Shown piece by piece: positions 32,025 through 41,310 of a DNA stretch of 64,000 bases. The notes beneath the pieces are model-generated. The model was not told the origin of the DNA and did not search any database. It worked only from the letters and a program-made list of their open reading frames with translations. The position numbers were made by a program, and so were the translations under genes. This DNA comes from Marinifilum sp. D737 (GTDB lineage: Bacteria; Bacteroidota; Bacteroidia; Bacteroidales; Marinifilaceae), in contig NZ_JANQCD010000023.1 of assembly GCF_026672275.1 (NCBI RefSeq), forward strand, positions 1 to 64,000, written 5' to 3'. Every line of letters begins with the position of its first letter. The stretch's first letter is position 1.

Positions 32025-33113
32025 TTATATTCTCTGGTTGCAAATTTCTTGTAAAGGACAAGAGTTGCATAAAGGTTTCTTTTGGCAATGTGGCTTTGCA
32101 TGTTCAACAATTAGTGCATGATACAGGTTATAGGTCGCAACATTTTTAGGAACCGCTTCTTCCATAAGCAATCTAAAATCATCGTATTTGTCTGGAATTG
32201 TAATTCCAATGCGATGGAAAATTCTCCTGGTGTAGGCATCGATCACGAAAAATGCTTTTTCCAGAGCGTATACCAAAATGCTATCAGCTGTTTCACCTCC
32301 AACACCCTTAATTGCCAAAAGCTCTTCACGTAATTGCTCTCCTGGCATTGCCTTGGCTTTTGCAATATCAAAATCATATTGTTTGAACCACTCACATAGA
32401 GCTTTTAGTTTAATTGCCTTTTGATTGTGATATCCACTTGGGCGAATAATTTCAGCCAAGTCGTTATTAGTTGCATTTTGTACAAAAGCAGGAGAGAGTT
32501 CGCCATTGAAATTTGCCAAGGCTTTTTCTACATTTTTCCAATTGGTATTTTGAGTGAGTATGGCACCAACCATCATTTCAAAATCGCTTTCAGCAGGCCA
32601 CCAATCCAACTCTCCATAATGCTTTTGAAGAAGTTCAAAGCTTTTGTTAATGCATTCCATCTGAAGCAATTTCTGCTTTAGTTCCAATCCATAGGCATAT
32701 CCAACCAGTTTCCTGTTTGCACCAATCACTCTATGACATGGCACTAGTATTGGAATGGGATTCTTGTTATTGGCCATTCCCACAGCTCTCGATGCTTTCG
32801 GATTTCCAATGGCAGTTGCAATATCTTTATAGGTACATAAATCTCCGTAAGGAATTTTGCTCAATTCAGTCCATACCTTTTTCTGAAATTCAGTTCCGGA
32901 AGGATTGATTTTTAGATCAAAACAAGTTCTCTTTCCTTCAAAGTATTCAAGAAGTTGAAGTTTGGCATCCTTAAACAGCTTTTGGTCTTGCGCCCAATCA
33001 TCATCTATGCTGATACCTTTGCTGTTGTTATCAACAAGCAATCGGCTGATGCCATTCTCATTACCAACAAGAATAATCCTGCCAAAGGATGTTGCCAGTA
33101 TATCGTATTTCAT
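32025..33113 (-). CDS. O6-alkylguanine-DNA methyltransferase fused to a MagIII-like DNA glycosylase
   Basis: I choose MKYDILATSFG (33113) as start, since upstream ATGs would overlap the ada gene and add a low-complexity head. Residues 1-150 are an Ogt-type methyltransferase with acceptor Cys126 in PCHRV. Residues about 155-362 are an HhH-GPD glycosylase (AILTQNTNWKNVEKAL; IKGVGGETADSILVYALEKAFFVIDAYTRRI) ending in a CX5CX2CX5C cluster motif. The catalytic Lys of endonuclease III (GVGRKTA) is Glu274 here, while Asp292 is kept. This is the pattern of a monofunctional alkylpurine glycosylase such as MagIII. It lies 16 bases after ada. Confidence 0.88.
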   Translation of the reverse strand: MKYDILATSFGRIILVGNENGISRLLVDNNSKGISIDDDWAQDQKLFKDAKLQLLEYFEGKRTCFDLKINPSGTEFQKKVWTELSKIPYGDLCTYKDIATAIGNPKASRAVGMANNKNPIPILVPCHRVIGANRKLVGYAYGLELKQKLLQMECINKSFELLQKHYGELDWWPAESDFEMMVGAILTQNTNWKNVEKALANFNGELSPAFVQNATNNDLAEIIRPSGYHNQKAIKLKALCEWFKQYDFDIAKAKAMPGEQLREELLAIKGVGGETADSILVYALEKAFFVIDAYTRRIFHRIGITIPDKYDDFRLLMEEAVPKNVATYNLYHALIVEHAKPHCQKKPLCNSCPLQEICNQRI

Positions 33114-33129
33114 TTGTGAATTATTATTG

Positions 33130-34182
33130 CTATTTGTTTTTCGATTCATGGTCCAGAAGCCATTGTTTTCGTTGCAACCCGCCACCGTATCCGGTTAGAC
33201 TACCGCCTTTTGCAATAACCCGGTGGCAAGGAACGATTATGGCTACGCGATTATGTCCGTTGGCATTTGCCATGGCTCTGACTGCGGTTTCTTTGCCAAT
33301 CTTTTTTGCCATTTCCTGGTAAGTACTTGTTGCACCAAAAGGGATGTTTTGAAGTTCTTTCCAGCTTAATTGCTGAAAGGGTGTTCCAGGTAAATCAAGC
33401 GGGATGTCAAATGATTTTCTGCTGCCATTGAAATACTCGTTCAACTGTTTTTTACAGGTTTTGATGTGTTCGTTTTCCCCTTGAAGAATGATGGCGTCCA
33501 TTTTCTTTTGAAGATCCCTGAATTCTATTTCCAGCATTTTACGATCGGTAAATTCTACCAGGCAAATGCCTTTATCGCTGGCACAGATGAACATAGGGCC
33601 TAATGGAGTGGTGACTCTGGTAATAAGAATAACCGATTTGTTTAGACTTTCTTTGGGTGAATCACCTACCAACACCTTAAAAGTATATCCAAAGCCACTT
33701 AATGAGTTGTAGCCTGAATTGAAGGCAGAATCGGTTACTTGCTTGCCCTTTTTTAAATCTTGAAAAGCAGAATTGATTCTTAACATTCGCTGATATGCCT
33801 GAAAGGTCATACCGTGATGTTTCTTGAACCAGCGCCTCACTTTTTCCGGTTGCAATCCATTTTCTTTCAATTGGTAGTCACTTACCTTTTCGAATATGTT
33901 TTGATTTACCAATTCAATGGCCTTTTGAATATCCTTAGGTGGTTCGTAAGCATGATTTGTTGGTTTGCAAATTTTACATGGTCGATATCCATTCTGTAAT
34001 GCATCTTTCGAAAGCGTAAAGAACTCAATGTTTTCAAACTTGGGGGTTCTGGCTCTACATGTTGGAATGCAGAAAATACCCGTAGTTTTTACTGCTAAAA
34101 AGAAAGTGCCGATATATTGACTGTTTTTTTTCTGTACAGCTTCGTAGTACTCTTCACGCTTTTGCTGATCATGTATAAGCAT
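33130..34182 (-). CDS. ada: Ada-type bifunctional methyltransferase / transcriptional activator
   Basis: A 350-residue Ada protein. The N-terminal zinc domain has Cys38, Cys42, Cys69 and Cys72 (GIFCIPTCRARTP; YRPCKICKP), where Cys38 is the methylphosphotriester acceptor in the family. An AraC-type helix-turn-helix region spans about 85-180. The C-terminal O6-methylguanine methyltransferase domain carries acceptor Cys319 in PCHRV. Methylated Ada activates its own operon in E. coli; here the next gene is a methyltransferase-glycosylase fusion, consistent with an adaptive response unit. A matching promoter lies just upstream. Confidence 0.93.
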   Translation of the reverse strand: MLIHDQQKREEYYEAVQKKNSQYIGTFFLAVKTTGIFCIPTCRARTPKFENIEFFTLSKDALQNGYRPCKICKPTNHAYEPPKDIQKAIELVNQNIFEKVSDYQLKENGLQPEKVRRWFKKHHGMTFQAYQRMLRINSAFQDLKKGKQVTDSAFNSGYNSLSGFGYTFKVLVGDSPKESLNKSVILITRVTTPLGPMFICASDKGICLVEFTDRKMLEIEFRDLQKKMDAIILQGENEHIKTCKKQLNEYFNGSRKSFDIPLDLPGTPFQQLSWKELQNIPFGATSTYQEMAKKIGKETAVRAMANANGHNRVAIIVPCHRVIAKGGSLTGYGGGLQRKQWLLDHESKNK

Positions 34183-34204
34183 AGTCCTCTTGATTTGTTT
34201 TGTA

Positions 34205-34212
34205 CAAAGGTA
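34205..34212 (-). promoter_or_regulatory. Probable -7 element of the ada operon
   Basis: On the minus strand TACCTTTG matches TAnnTTTG exactly, 22 bases before the ada ATG. The -33 region is weaker: GTTG rather than TTTG at about the right distance, as might be expected for an activator-dependent promoter. Confidence 0.6.
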
Positions 34213-34325
34213 TTAGCTTACAACAAGTAGAACAACCGAAAAATTGACAAGTAATTTTTTGAATTAAAAATGATGAATTTACATTCGTTTTAATAGATTG
34301 TTTGGTTTTTGTAAGCATATGAATA

Positions 34326-35783
34326 CTATGCTTTTTCAAACATTCCTGCCTTTTTTATAAAGTTTTCTGCTTTTTCTTGTTCTGCTTTGCTTGAAAGACT
34401 TACAATAGTAAAAATCAATGCTGAACCAATCATTCCATAAGCCGCTTGTTGTACTGAGGCAATCTCCCAGGCAGTTGGCAGGTTTACACCCAAGGCCACC
34501 AATAAATTGTAGCTCGAAAACAGCAAGCCAAAAATAATGGATAAGGTAGCTGCCATAGAATTTCCTTTTTTCCAGATAAAGGCCAATACCAATGGTACAA
34601 AAGCTCCTGTTGCCAGGAAATCGGAACCAATCCAGGTGATTTTTAGGATAGAGCGAATTTCAATGGCAATTAACAATCCCAGCACCGCAATAATGAGGGT
34701 GGCAATTTTTCCTATCCAAACCATTTCATGGTTTTTGGCTGTTGGCTTGAATCGGTTCTTAAAAACATCAACACTCAATACTAATGCTCCTGTATTGATC
34801 ATGGAATCCATGGTTGACATGATGGCTGAACACAGACCAACAAATAATAATGCTGCCAAACCAATTGGCATATAATCTTGTATTATAGCAGGCACAATTC
34901 CTCCTTCAGGCACTGATTCGTATATTCCCAAACTCAACATTCCTGTTAATGTTACCATTAAATACAAGGGAATAAATACAATGAATGCCAAACCCATCAT
35001 TTTCTTGGCATCGTCAGGTTGTTTTGCAGCTGATATTCTTTGCCAGATATTGGCCTGTATCATCCACGAACAGCCAAAAGTGATGATGAATACAAAATTG
35101 TTTGATAGGTTATGAAAGAAGGAAAAGAACTCAGGTTTGTTTCTGCTTAAGGCAATCTCCTGCACTTTTTCGAATCCACCCGAATGATTGTACGCAAATA
35201 TGAAAAGCACAATGGCTGCCATTAATAAAAATACAAATTGGATGATGTCGGTTACTACAACTCCTTTAAAACCACCAAAGAAAGAGTAAAGCACAACAAT
35301 TCCCGTCCCAATTAATGCTGCAATCTTATAATCTACATCGAAAAAGGATTGGAAAAAGTTCCCAATTACAACTGCTTGTGTGGCTACACCCAAAATCATA
35401 AATATTAAGATGAGAATGGAAAGGAGCAGAGCTACTGTTTTGTTGTAGCGCATTTCCATGATTTGTGGCTGTGTAATGGTGCCAATTTTACGAATGGCTT
35501 TTGAGAAAAGGTACATCAGGAAAGTGGAAAACAGCACAGGCATGCCATAAATCCAGAAGGAGGAGAGTCCCTGGTTAAATCCATGATCTACCAAATCGAT
35601 AGAAGAACCACCTCCCCACCAGGATGCGATAAAGGTAATGGCCAATGCCCAAAAGGGCAGTTGGCGCCCGGCCAAAAAGTAATCTTCGGTGTTTTTGCTT
35701 GCTTTTGATCGCAAAACGATAAACATGATGCCCGCGAAATAAGCAATCAAAAGAAGTATTGAAATATTTTGAAGTTGATTCAT
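34326..35783 (-). CDS. Sodium:solute symporter (SSS family)
   Basis: A 485-residue carrier with about 13 transmembrane helices. SSS landmarks are EDYFLAGRQLPFWALAITFIASWWGGGSSI near the N terminus, GGFKGVVVTDIIQFVFLLMAA and GLAALLFVGLCSAIMSTMDSMINTGALVLSVDV. It is an inner-membrane Na+-coupled importer; substrate unknown. It is followed by nothing on its strand before the AraC/Ada block and preceded by an inverted-repeat-bounded spacer. Confidence 0.92.
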   Translation of the reverse strand: MNQLQNISILLLIAYFAGIMFIVLRSKASKNTEDYFLAGRQLPFWALAITFIASWWGGGSSIDLVDHGFNQGLSSFWIYGMPVLFSTFLMYLFSKAIRKIGTITQPQIMEMRYNKTVALLLSILILIFMILGVATQAVVIGNFFQSFFDVDYKIAALIGTGIVVLYSFFGGFKGVVVTDIIQFVFLLMAAIVLFIFAYNHSGGFEKVQEIALSRNKPEFFSFFHNLSNNFVFIITFGCSWMIQANIWQRISAAKQPDDAKKMMGLAFIVFIPLYLMVTLTGMLSLGIYESVPEGGIVPAIIQDYMPIGLAALLFVGLCSAIMSTMDSMINTGALVLSVDVFKNRFKPTAKNHEMVWIGKIATLIIAVLGLLIAIEIRSILKITWIGSDFLATGAFVPLVLAFIWKKGNSMAATLSIIFGLLFSSYNLLVALGVNLPTAWEIASVQQAAYGMIGSALIFTIVSLSSKAEQEKAENFIKKAGMFEKA

Positions 35784-35804
35784 TTTTGAATTTTAAATTA
35801 ATAA

Positions 35805-35942
35805 CCTGAGTTCGATTTAAAATATTGTAACAGGTTACATTGGTTTTGAGTAGAAATTTTCTCAGATATTCTTTCAAATTTTTTAAAGTGAATCTTGAAT
35901 AAATCTGATTTTCTGTGTTGGATATATTAAATCGAACTTAGG
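35805..35942. repeat. 138-bp intergenic element bounded by 16-bp inverted repeats
   Basis: The arms cctgagttcgatttaa (35805-35820) and ttaaatcgaacttagg (35927-35942) pair at 15 of 16 positions. They bracket nearly the whole spacer between the symporter gene and the MtfA-like gene, the right arm ending at the MtfA stop codon. The sequence TAATA occurs one base outside each end, as a target-site duplication might. Confidence 0.6.
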
Positions 35943-36821
35943 CTAATAGTGCTGTTTGCCACAGCATTTCTTAAATTTCAATCCACTTCCGCATGGGCAA
36001 GGACTGTTTCTGCTGATGCTCTGTTTGGCACGAAGCAATTTTCGTTCTGACATATTCTGATTGAAAATCTCCTCCAGCAATTGATACAGTTCCGGATGAG
36101 CTTTGGCCAGCAACTTTGGTCTTTCGAAAAAGTACTCACTGATTACTGCAAAAAACTCGGCTTTATTCGTTGCTCCATAAGGGTTGATGTCTGACTTTTC
36201 CTCGTAGATTTCTTCAATTTTCTTACTGATTAAATCCAACCAGGGAATAGAGTACTGCTTTTCCATCAATATGGAAGGAAGACCATCTATCTTGCCGTCC
36301 ATTTTATCGATAAGGTGTACAAATTCATGAATGGCCGTATTTTTCTTATCCGATTCGTTTGAGAAGCCGTGCAATAAAGCTGGTTTCGAAAGAATCATTT
36401 TGCCTTCCATATAACCTGTTCCTACCATGCCTAAAATTCTGGCATCTTCAGCTTGCGTTTCAAATTTGTCGTTAAAGCTGTTGGGGTAGAGCAGCACCTC
36501 AAACAGATTGGTGTATTTCCAATTGGGAAATTCAAAAACAGGAATAATTGCACTGGCAGCAACCAAAACTCTATCGGTATCATCAACTTTGGTATGAATC
36601 CCTGTAATTCTGCAATTCAATAAGAACTCTTGAACTTTATACTCGAACCTTGTTTTTTCTTCAGCCGAAAGGCTATTGTAAAAACTGACTTTTTGGATTA
36701 GAATATTTCTCCAATTGCCTGGGAAAGTTTTTTTTGGTGATATCCAGTTTTTATTGGACCATAATTTTTTAAACAAAAGATAGGCCAGTATGCCTATAGA
36801 GAGGATTGCAATGTACTTCAT
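35943..36821 (-). CDS. MtfA-like zinc peptidase with C-terminal SEC-C motif
   Basis: A 292-residue protein. An N-terminal membrane helix (AILSIGILAYLLFKKLW) precedes an MtfA/DUF980-like peptidase domain with the zinc motif HEFVH (His165-His169) and a distal Glu in NPYGATNKAEFFAVISEYFFERP. The last 25 residues are a SEC-C zinc motif, RNSPCPCGSGLKFKKCCGK, as found at the tail of SecA. MtfA in E. coli is a cytosolic aminopeptidase that titrates the Mlc repressor; membrane anchoring and SEC-C are both additions here. Confidence 0.88.
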   Translation of the reverse strand: MKYIAILSIGILAYLLFKKLWSNKNWISPKKTFPGNWRNILIQKVSFYNSLSAEEKTRFEYKVQEFLLNCRITGIHTKVDDTDRVLVAASAIIPVFEFPNWKYTNLFEVLLYPNSFNDKFETQAEDARILGMVGTGYMEGKMILSKPALLHGFSNESDKKNTAIHEFVHLIDKMDGKIDGLPSILMEKQYSIPWLDLISKKIEEIYEEKSDINPYGATNKAEFFAVISEYFFERPKLLAKAHPELYQLLEEIFNQNMSERKLLRAKQSISRNSPCPCGSGLKFKKCCGKQHY

Positions 36822-36835
36822 GAAATCTGATATTC

Positions 36836-37372
36836 TTACTTGTTGATTAAACTGTATATTGTTTCATCCCAATATTTTCCGTTGGTGAATGAATGTTCTT
36901 TTAAATGTGCTTCTTTTTCGAAACCACGCTTTTTCAATAGTTGTATTGATGCCTGATTTCCATCTAAGATATAAGCATAAATTTTATGTAATGATAATGA
37001 TGATTTTCCAAAATGGATGATTTCATCAATAATTTCAGACATAAAACCTTTATTCCAATGTTTTTGTATGATTCCATAGCCAATTTCGGCTCTGCTGTGT
37101 TCTTTTGAGATGTCAAATAATCCACCATATCCAATATCTTCGCCGGTTTCTTTTAAAGTAAACACCCACCAATATGCAGTGTTTTTCTTATTGCCCTCTA
37201 AAAAGAAATTTAATTTTTCGATTGCCTTAATTTTTGTTTGAAATGGTTCCCTAAGGATGTATTTCAAACAATCTTTCGAAGAATTGAATGTAAAGACAAT
37301 GTCTGCATCTGTAGATTTCATCTCGCGAATAATCAGTCTCTTACTGTTAAGGGTAGGGAAGTGTTTATACAT
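36836..37372 (-). CDS. GNAT-family N-acetyltransferase (RimJ/RimL type)
   Basis: I start at MYKHFPTLNSKRLIIREM (37372), the usual start for this family; the longer frame adds 44 residues with no homology-like features. The 178-residue protein has the RimJ/RimL layout: LNSKRLIIREMKSTDAD, WWVFTLKETGEDIGYGGLFDI, AEIGYGIIQKHWNKGFMSEI and IYAYILDGNQASIQLLKKRGFEKE. It likely acetylates an amine of a protein or small molecule. It ends 14 bases before the MtfA-like gene and may be co-transcribed with it. Confidence 0.85.
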   Translation of the reverse strand: MYKHFPTLNSKRLIIREMKSTDADIVFTFNSSKDCLKYILREPFQTKIKAIEKLNFFLEGNKKNTAYWWVFTLKETGEDIGYGGLFDISKEHSRAEIGYGIIQKHWNKGFMSEIIDEIIHFGKSSLSLHKIYAYILDGNQASIQLLKKRGFEKEAHLKEHSFTNGKYWDETIYSLINK

Positions 37373-37567
37373 ATTTGGACTAATGAATAAAGGTTTACTA
37401 AATGAAATAAAAACTAAAGATAGTAAAGTATGTTGAATATGATTCTGCGATTCTAAATAGGGTGAATGTTCAGAATTCTTGGATAAATCAACTAAAAGAG
37501 CCAACGAATTTGATGATTATTCTTGAAATACTGCTAAATTTGTAGCTTGTATAATCTTAAAACGTTT

Positions 37568-38455
37568 ATGGAGTACATCGAATATATTGAAAGAGAGAGT
37601 GGTGAAGTGAAAAAAGAAGTAGTACCCGGTGAGGGGATGCTAAAATGGCTTTATGGATCTTTCTTTGGAAAAGCATCGTTGCATGTACTTGTAAAGAGAA
37701 AAGTAGTTTCGGCTGTTGGCGGTAGATTTATGAATAGCCGCTTGTCTAAAGGACAAATCAAGCGTTTTGTTAAAAAAAATGGAATAGATCTTTCCATTTA
37801 TCACGAATCAAATAGTAAATCCTATAAGCATTTTAACGATTTCTTTTATCGTAAAATTCAAGATAAACAACGTCCAATTGGAAATGCCATCGTTTCTCCT
37901 GCTGATGGAAAAATTCTTGCTTTTTCTTCGCTTAAAGATGTAGAATCGTTTTTTATAAAGGGATCGGAATTTTCTGTTAATAGCTTTTTAGGAAATAATA
38001 AGTTGGCAAAGAAATATGTAGACGGAGCAATGGCTATTATTCGATTGGCTCCAGCCGATTATCACCGTTATCATTTTCCAGCGGAAGGAATAGCATCAAA
38101 ATCGAAAAAAATTAAAGGAAAGTATTATTCGGTTTCGCCTTTGGCTCTAAAGAAGAGTTTGGAAATATTTTGTCAGAATCAGCGAGCGTATAGCATACTG
38201 AAAACCGAAGAGTATGGAGATATTTTGATTTCGGAGGTTGGAGCAACTATGGTAGGTAGTATTATACAAACCTACAAGCAAGATACATTTGTAGAAAAGG
38301 GAAGTGAGAAAGGGTACTTTGCTTTTGGTGGATCTACCGTTGTTTTATTCTTTGAGAAAGATAAAGTTGTTTTCGATGAGGATATTGTTGAAAACACTCG
38401 ACATGGATATGAGACATCAATAAAAATGGGCGAAAATATCGCCCAAAAATTATAG
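37568..38455 (+). CDS. psd: Phosphatidylserine decarboxylase proenzyme
   Basis: A 295-residue enzyme (start MEYIEYIERESG, in preference to an ATG 21 bases upstream). It makes phosphatidylethanolamine. Key features are VSPADGKILAF, the ADYHRYHFP histidine motif, SEVGATMVGSI and the self-cleavage site FGGST (the Ser becomes the pyruvoyl group). It has the longer form with an N-terminal helical domain containing KHFNDFFYRKI. It lies divergently from the GNAT gene and converges on the next gene with an 8-base gap. Confidence 0.93.
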   Translation: MEYIEYIERESGEVKKEVVPGEGMLKWLYGSFFGKASLHVLVKRKVVSAVGGRFMNSRLSKGQIKRFVKKNGIDLSIYHESNSKSYKHFNDFFYRKIQDKQRPIGNAIVSPADGKILAFSSLKDVESFFIKGSEFSVNSFLGNNKLAKKYVDGAMAIIRLAPADYHRYHFPAEGIASKSKKIKGKYYSVSPLALKKSLEIFCQNQRAYSILKTEEYGDILISEVGATMVGSIIQTYKQDTFVEKGSEKGYFAFGGSTVVLFFEKDKVVFDEDIVENTRHGYETSIKMGENIAQKL

Positions 38456-38463
38456 ATCATTTT

Positions 38464-38952
38464 CTAATTCACCATACTCATAAATATTGGAATAAATACG
38501 ATTATCATTACAGAAAAGCTCATTTGCATATAGTAATTGGTTACAAATAAACCTGAAAGTATTGCCAATTCATCATCTGTATTGGCTTCAATATCTCCGC
38601 TAAATGAATTGGTACAGGCATTTATCTGTGTATTGTCATCTCCTTGTATGGTCCATTTTGTGTTCCACATATTATTGTATTTCCAATAGTAATATTTAGA
38701 GTCTAAGCTGATTTGAGCTTTTGTCATCCATGAGTTGTACTGAATGTCACCAATCAGCTTTCCAAATTCGTTGTAAACCTCAGTTTTTTGCTTAAAGAAT
38801 CCTTTTGTTCGAAAAGTATATTTCTTTCCATTCATTTCGGCCTCACTGGTTTGTGAAAAGCTACGACTACTTAATGAACCTATTTGTTTACTGCCAGAGT
38901 ATATTTGGTATGTAGAACTAAAAAGGCCTTTTTTCCAGTTTAAGGTTTTCAT
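38464..38952 (-). CDS. Hypothetical protein with a beta-rich domain and C-terminal membrane segment
   Basis: A 162-residue protein. Its first 120 residues alternate strands and charged turns (YQIYSGSKQIGSLSSRSFSQ, YTFRTKGFFKQKTEVYNEFG, KYYYWKYNNMWNTKWTI), reminiscent of a tubby/LURP-like barrel. The last 35 form one or two hydrophobic helices (LAILSGLFVTNYYMQMSFSV, MIIVFIPIFMSM). I do not recognise a named family. It sits tail-to-tail with psd. Confidence 0.7.
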   Translation of the reverse strand: MKTLNWKKGLFSSTYQIYSGSKQIGSLSSRSFSQTSEAEMNGKKYTFRTKGFFKQKTEVYNEFGKLIGDIQYNSWMTKAQISLDSKYYYWKYNNMWNTKWTIQGDDNTQINACTNSFSGDIEANTDDELAILSGLFVTNYYMQMSFSVMIIVFIPIFMSMVN

Positions 38953-39006
38953 ATTGTTTGGTTTTTAGTGCTTCAATTCTAAAATTAGTAAATTGGTGTT
39001 TATTAT

Positions 39007-39044
39007 AAAACTAAAGATGGAAATATGATTCCATCTTTAGTTTT
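39007..39044. terminator. Terminator (bidirectional) after the efflux operon
   Basis: AAAACTAAAGATGGAA and TTCCATCTTTAGTTTT form a 16-bp stem with a 6-base loop. The A-run on one side and T-run on the other let it act on both strands; it ends the minus-strand efflux operon. Confidence 0.92.
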
Positions 39045-39073
39045 TATTATATTCTTACCTTACTGAAATCTTC

Positions 39074-40564
39074 TTAATAATGCACTGCCATTCCTTTTTC
39101 AAAATCAAAAAATGTTTTTCGCATTAAATCTGCCAAATTCATTTTGTAGCTAATGTAGGCTTCCAGATGTGAAATGTGTGAGTTGTCTAACCTCGCTCTG
39201 TCTAAAGCAAGAGCTTGTGTATCGATATCACCATTTGCAAATCGAGATTGTGAAATGGCAAAACTTTTTTCAGCTACTTTCACATTTTGCTCTAATAGCT
39301 GCAATCTTCTAAGGCTACTATGAAGTTTGTTAACCGTACTGATTATTTCTCTTTCAATATCGGAGGTTTCTTCTTCTATTTCAATTAAATTTTGATTGAT
39401 TCTGGTTTGTGCTGCCTTAACACGAGCCTTGTTTTCTCCCCAATCTAATATTGGAATTCTCAACTGTAAAGAGATTCCAAAGTTACCAGGTCTATCCTTA
39501 AGATCACTCCAGGAATTCTTGATCGCCTTATTTAAGGAGATGTCAATGTCATTTCTATCAATACCAATGAAATCGTAATAAGCATTAATGTTTCCTGATA
39601 AAGCACCATGAGACTTTACCCTTTTAATATCCAATTCTGCCAGTTTTAATTCAAGCTGCTTTTCTTTTAATTCCATCCTGTTGTCTAAGCCCAACTTTAC
39701 AGCTTGCTTTACGTCTACTTGGATGGGATTGTATTTAAAATCGCTTACAAGAACAATGCTATCCTGTAAAGGTAAACCCAGGGTTTGTTTAAATAAATTC
39801 AACTGAGACTGATAATTCACAATGGATAAATCGTAGGTGTTTCTTGCTTCACCCAAATCAACTTCCATTTGTAGCGCTTCTACTTCTCGTATTAATCCTG
39901 CCTTAAATTTGTTTTCAGCAATTTGAAATGCCTCTTTCTGGCGATCTAATGATTTTTTTGCGATTTTCATTCGTTCTTTGGAAGCATGCAAATCATAGAA
40001 GGTCCTGCTTACCTGAAAGATAATGTCCAGTTCGTTTCTTTTTAATCTTTTACCTGTTAAATCGTAATTGGTTTTGGCTTTTTCGTACTCTGATTTGATT
40101 TCATTGTACATGTACAATGATTGTATGGGTTGAGTAAAACCAAATCTGGTAGAAAGCCTTAATTGTTTTTCATCCTGATCGTAATCATCGATATTGTATA
40201 AGCCAGATTGTATAAAAATATTACCATCGGTAGGTAGCGGTTGGTTTATTTTTAGATTACCAGAATAGGATAACTGTTTATCAGAGAAGTAGGTTAATCC
40301 TTCTGAATCCTGAAAAGAAGTAATTCTTTCAGAGTAGTTTGGCAACTCCATATCCATGGTGATGTGTGTTTTAAATGAACTTGTAGCTGCTTTTAAGTTG
40401 TATTCAGCACCTTTTAAGCTCTCACTCAACATGCGAATGCTATAGCTTTGCTCTTTAGCAATGTTAATACTCAATTCCAAATCTAATGTATGTACTTTGT
40501 TTTGAGCAGTGATAGTTATTGGAGCTAATAAAATGCTCATCAATAATACAGTTGTATATTTCAT
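39074..40564 (-). CDS. TolC-family outer membrane efflux protein
   Basis: A 496-residue outer-membrane factor with a signal peptide (VLLMSILLAPITITAQ). The two repeated helical hairpins of TolC proteins are visible as long charged helices (EALQMEVDLGEARNTYDLSIVNYQSQLNLFKQTLGLP and SFAISQSRFANGDIDTQALALDRARLDNSHI). It is the last gene of the five-component efflux operon, 13 bases after the ATPase gene, and should form the exit duct. Confidence 0.92.
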   Translation of the reverse strand: MKYTTVLLMSILLAPITITAQNKVHTLDLELSINIAKEQSYSIRMLSESLKGAEYNLKAATSSFKTHITMDMELPNYSERITSFQDSEGLTYFSDKQLSYSGNLKINQPLPTDGNIFIQSGLYNIDDYDQDEKQLRLSTRFGFTQPIQSLYMYNEIKSEYEKAKTNYDLTGKRLKRNELDIIFQVSRTFYDLHASKERMKIAKKSLDRQKEAFQIAENKFKAGLIREVEALQMEVDLGEARNTYDLSIVNYQSQLNLFKQTLGLPLQDSIVLVSDFKYNPIQVDVKQAVKLGLDNRMELKEKQLELKLAELDIKRVKSHGALSGNINAYYDFIGIDRNDIDISLNKAIKNSWSDLKDRPGNFGISLQLRIPILDWGENKARVKAAQTRINQNLIEIEEETSDIEREIISTVNKLHSSLRRLQLLEQNVKVAEKSFAISQSRFANGDIDTQALALDRARLDNSHISHLEAYISYKMNLADLMRKTFFDFEKGMAVHY

Positions 40565-40577
40565 TCTTTTGTGTGTT

Positions 40578-41300
40578 TTAGGATGTTAGGGAACTTTCTT
40601 TTGAGCTTAGTACAGTACTATTTGTTGTTGGTTTATCCGATACAATTAGTCCATCTTTAATAACAATGGCTCTATCAGCATATTCTGCAATATCAGGTTC
40701 ATGGGTAATTAGAATAATGGTATTTCCTTCTTTGTGTAGTTCCCTGAATAAAGCCATTATTTCATTTCCTGTCTTAGAGTCTAAGTTTCCTGTAGGTTCA
40801 TCGGCCAGAATAATTCCAGGTTTTGTTGCTAAGGCTCTTGCAATGGCAACCCTTTGTCTTTGTCCTCCCGATAGCTCATTGGGTTTGTGCTCTTCTCTTG
40901 AAGAAAGTCCCATTCGGTTCAATGCTTCCTTGGCAATTTGCTTTCTCTCTACTTTGTCATAACCTGCATAAATAAGAGGGAGTTCAACATTCTGAAGAGA
41001 GCTTAGTTTGGGTAATAGATTAAATGTTTGAAAAATGAATCCAATCTTTTTGTTTCTAATTTCCGATAGCTCATCATTGTTCAAAATAGAAACATCTACC
41101 GAATCGAATATATAATGACCAGAGCTTGGATTATCCAAACAGCCGAGAATGTTCATCAAGGTAGATTTACCGGAACCCGAAGGTCCCATTATGGAAACGA
41201 ATTCATTTTCCTGGATGTTCAGATTGATGCCACGCAATGCTTCAACCTCAATTTCACCCATTGTATATTTCTTCTTTAGGTCTTTAATTTCTATAAGCAT
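40578..41300 (-). CDS. MacB-type ABC transporter ATPase
   Basis: I start at [15 protein letters not shown] (41300), just after the permease gene ends, giving 240 residues. Walker A is GPSGSGKST, the signature [15 protein letters not shown], and Walker [13 protein letters not shown]. This is the LolD/MacB/FtsE class used by mechanotransmissive exporters. It pairs with the permease encoded 10 bases upstream and with adaptors and TolC in the same operon. Confidence 0.95.
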   Translation of the reverse strand: MLIEIKDLKKKYTMGEIEVEALRGINLNIQENEFVSIMGPSGSGKSTLMNILGCLDNPSSGHYIFDSVDVSILNNDELSEIRNKKIGFIFQTFNLLPKLSSLQNVELPLIYAGYDKVERKQIAKEALNRMGLSSREEHKPNELSGGQRQRVAIARALATKPGIILADEPTGNLDSKTGNEIMALFRELHKEGNTIILITHEPDIAEYADRAIVIKDGLIVSDKPTTNSTVLSSKESSLTS

Positions 41301-41310
41301 GGTAATGTTT

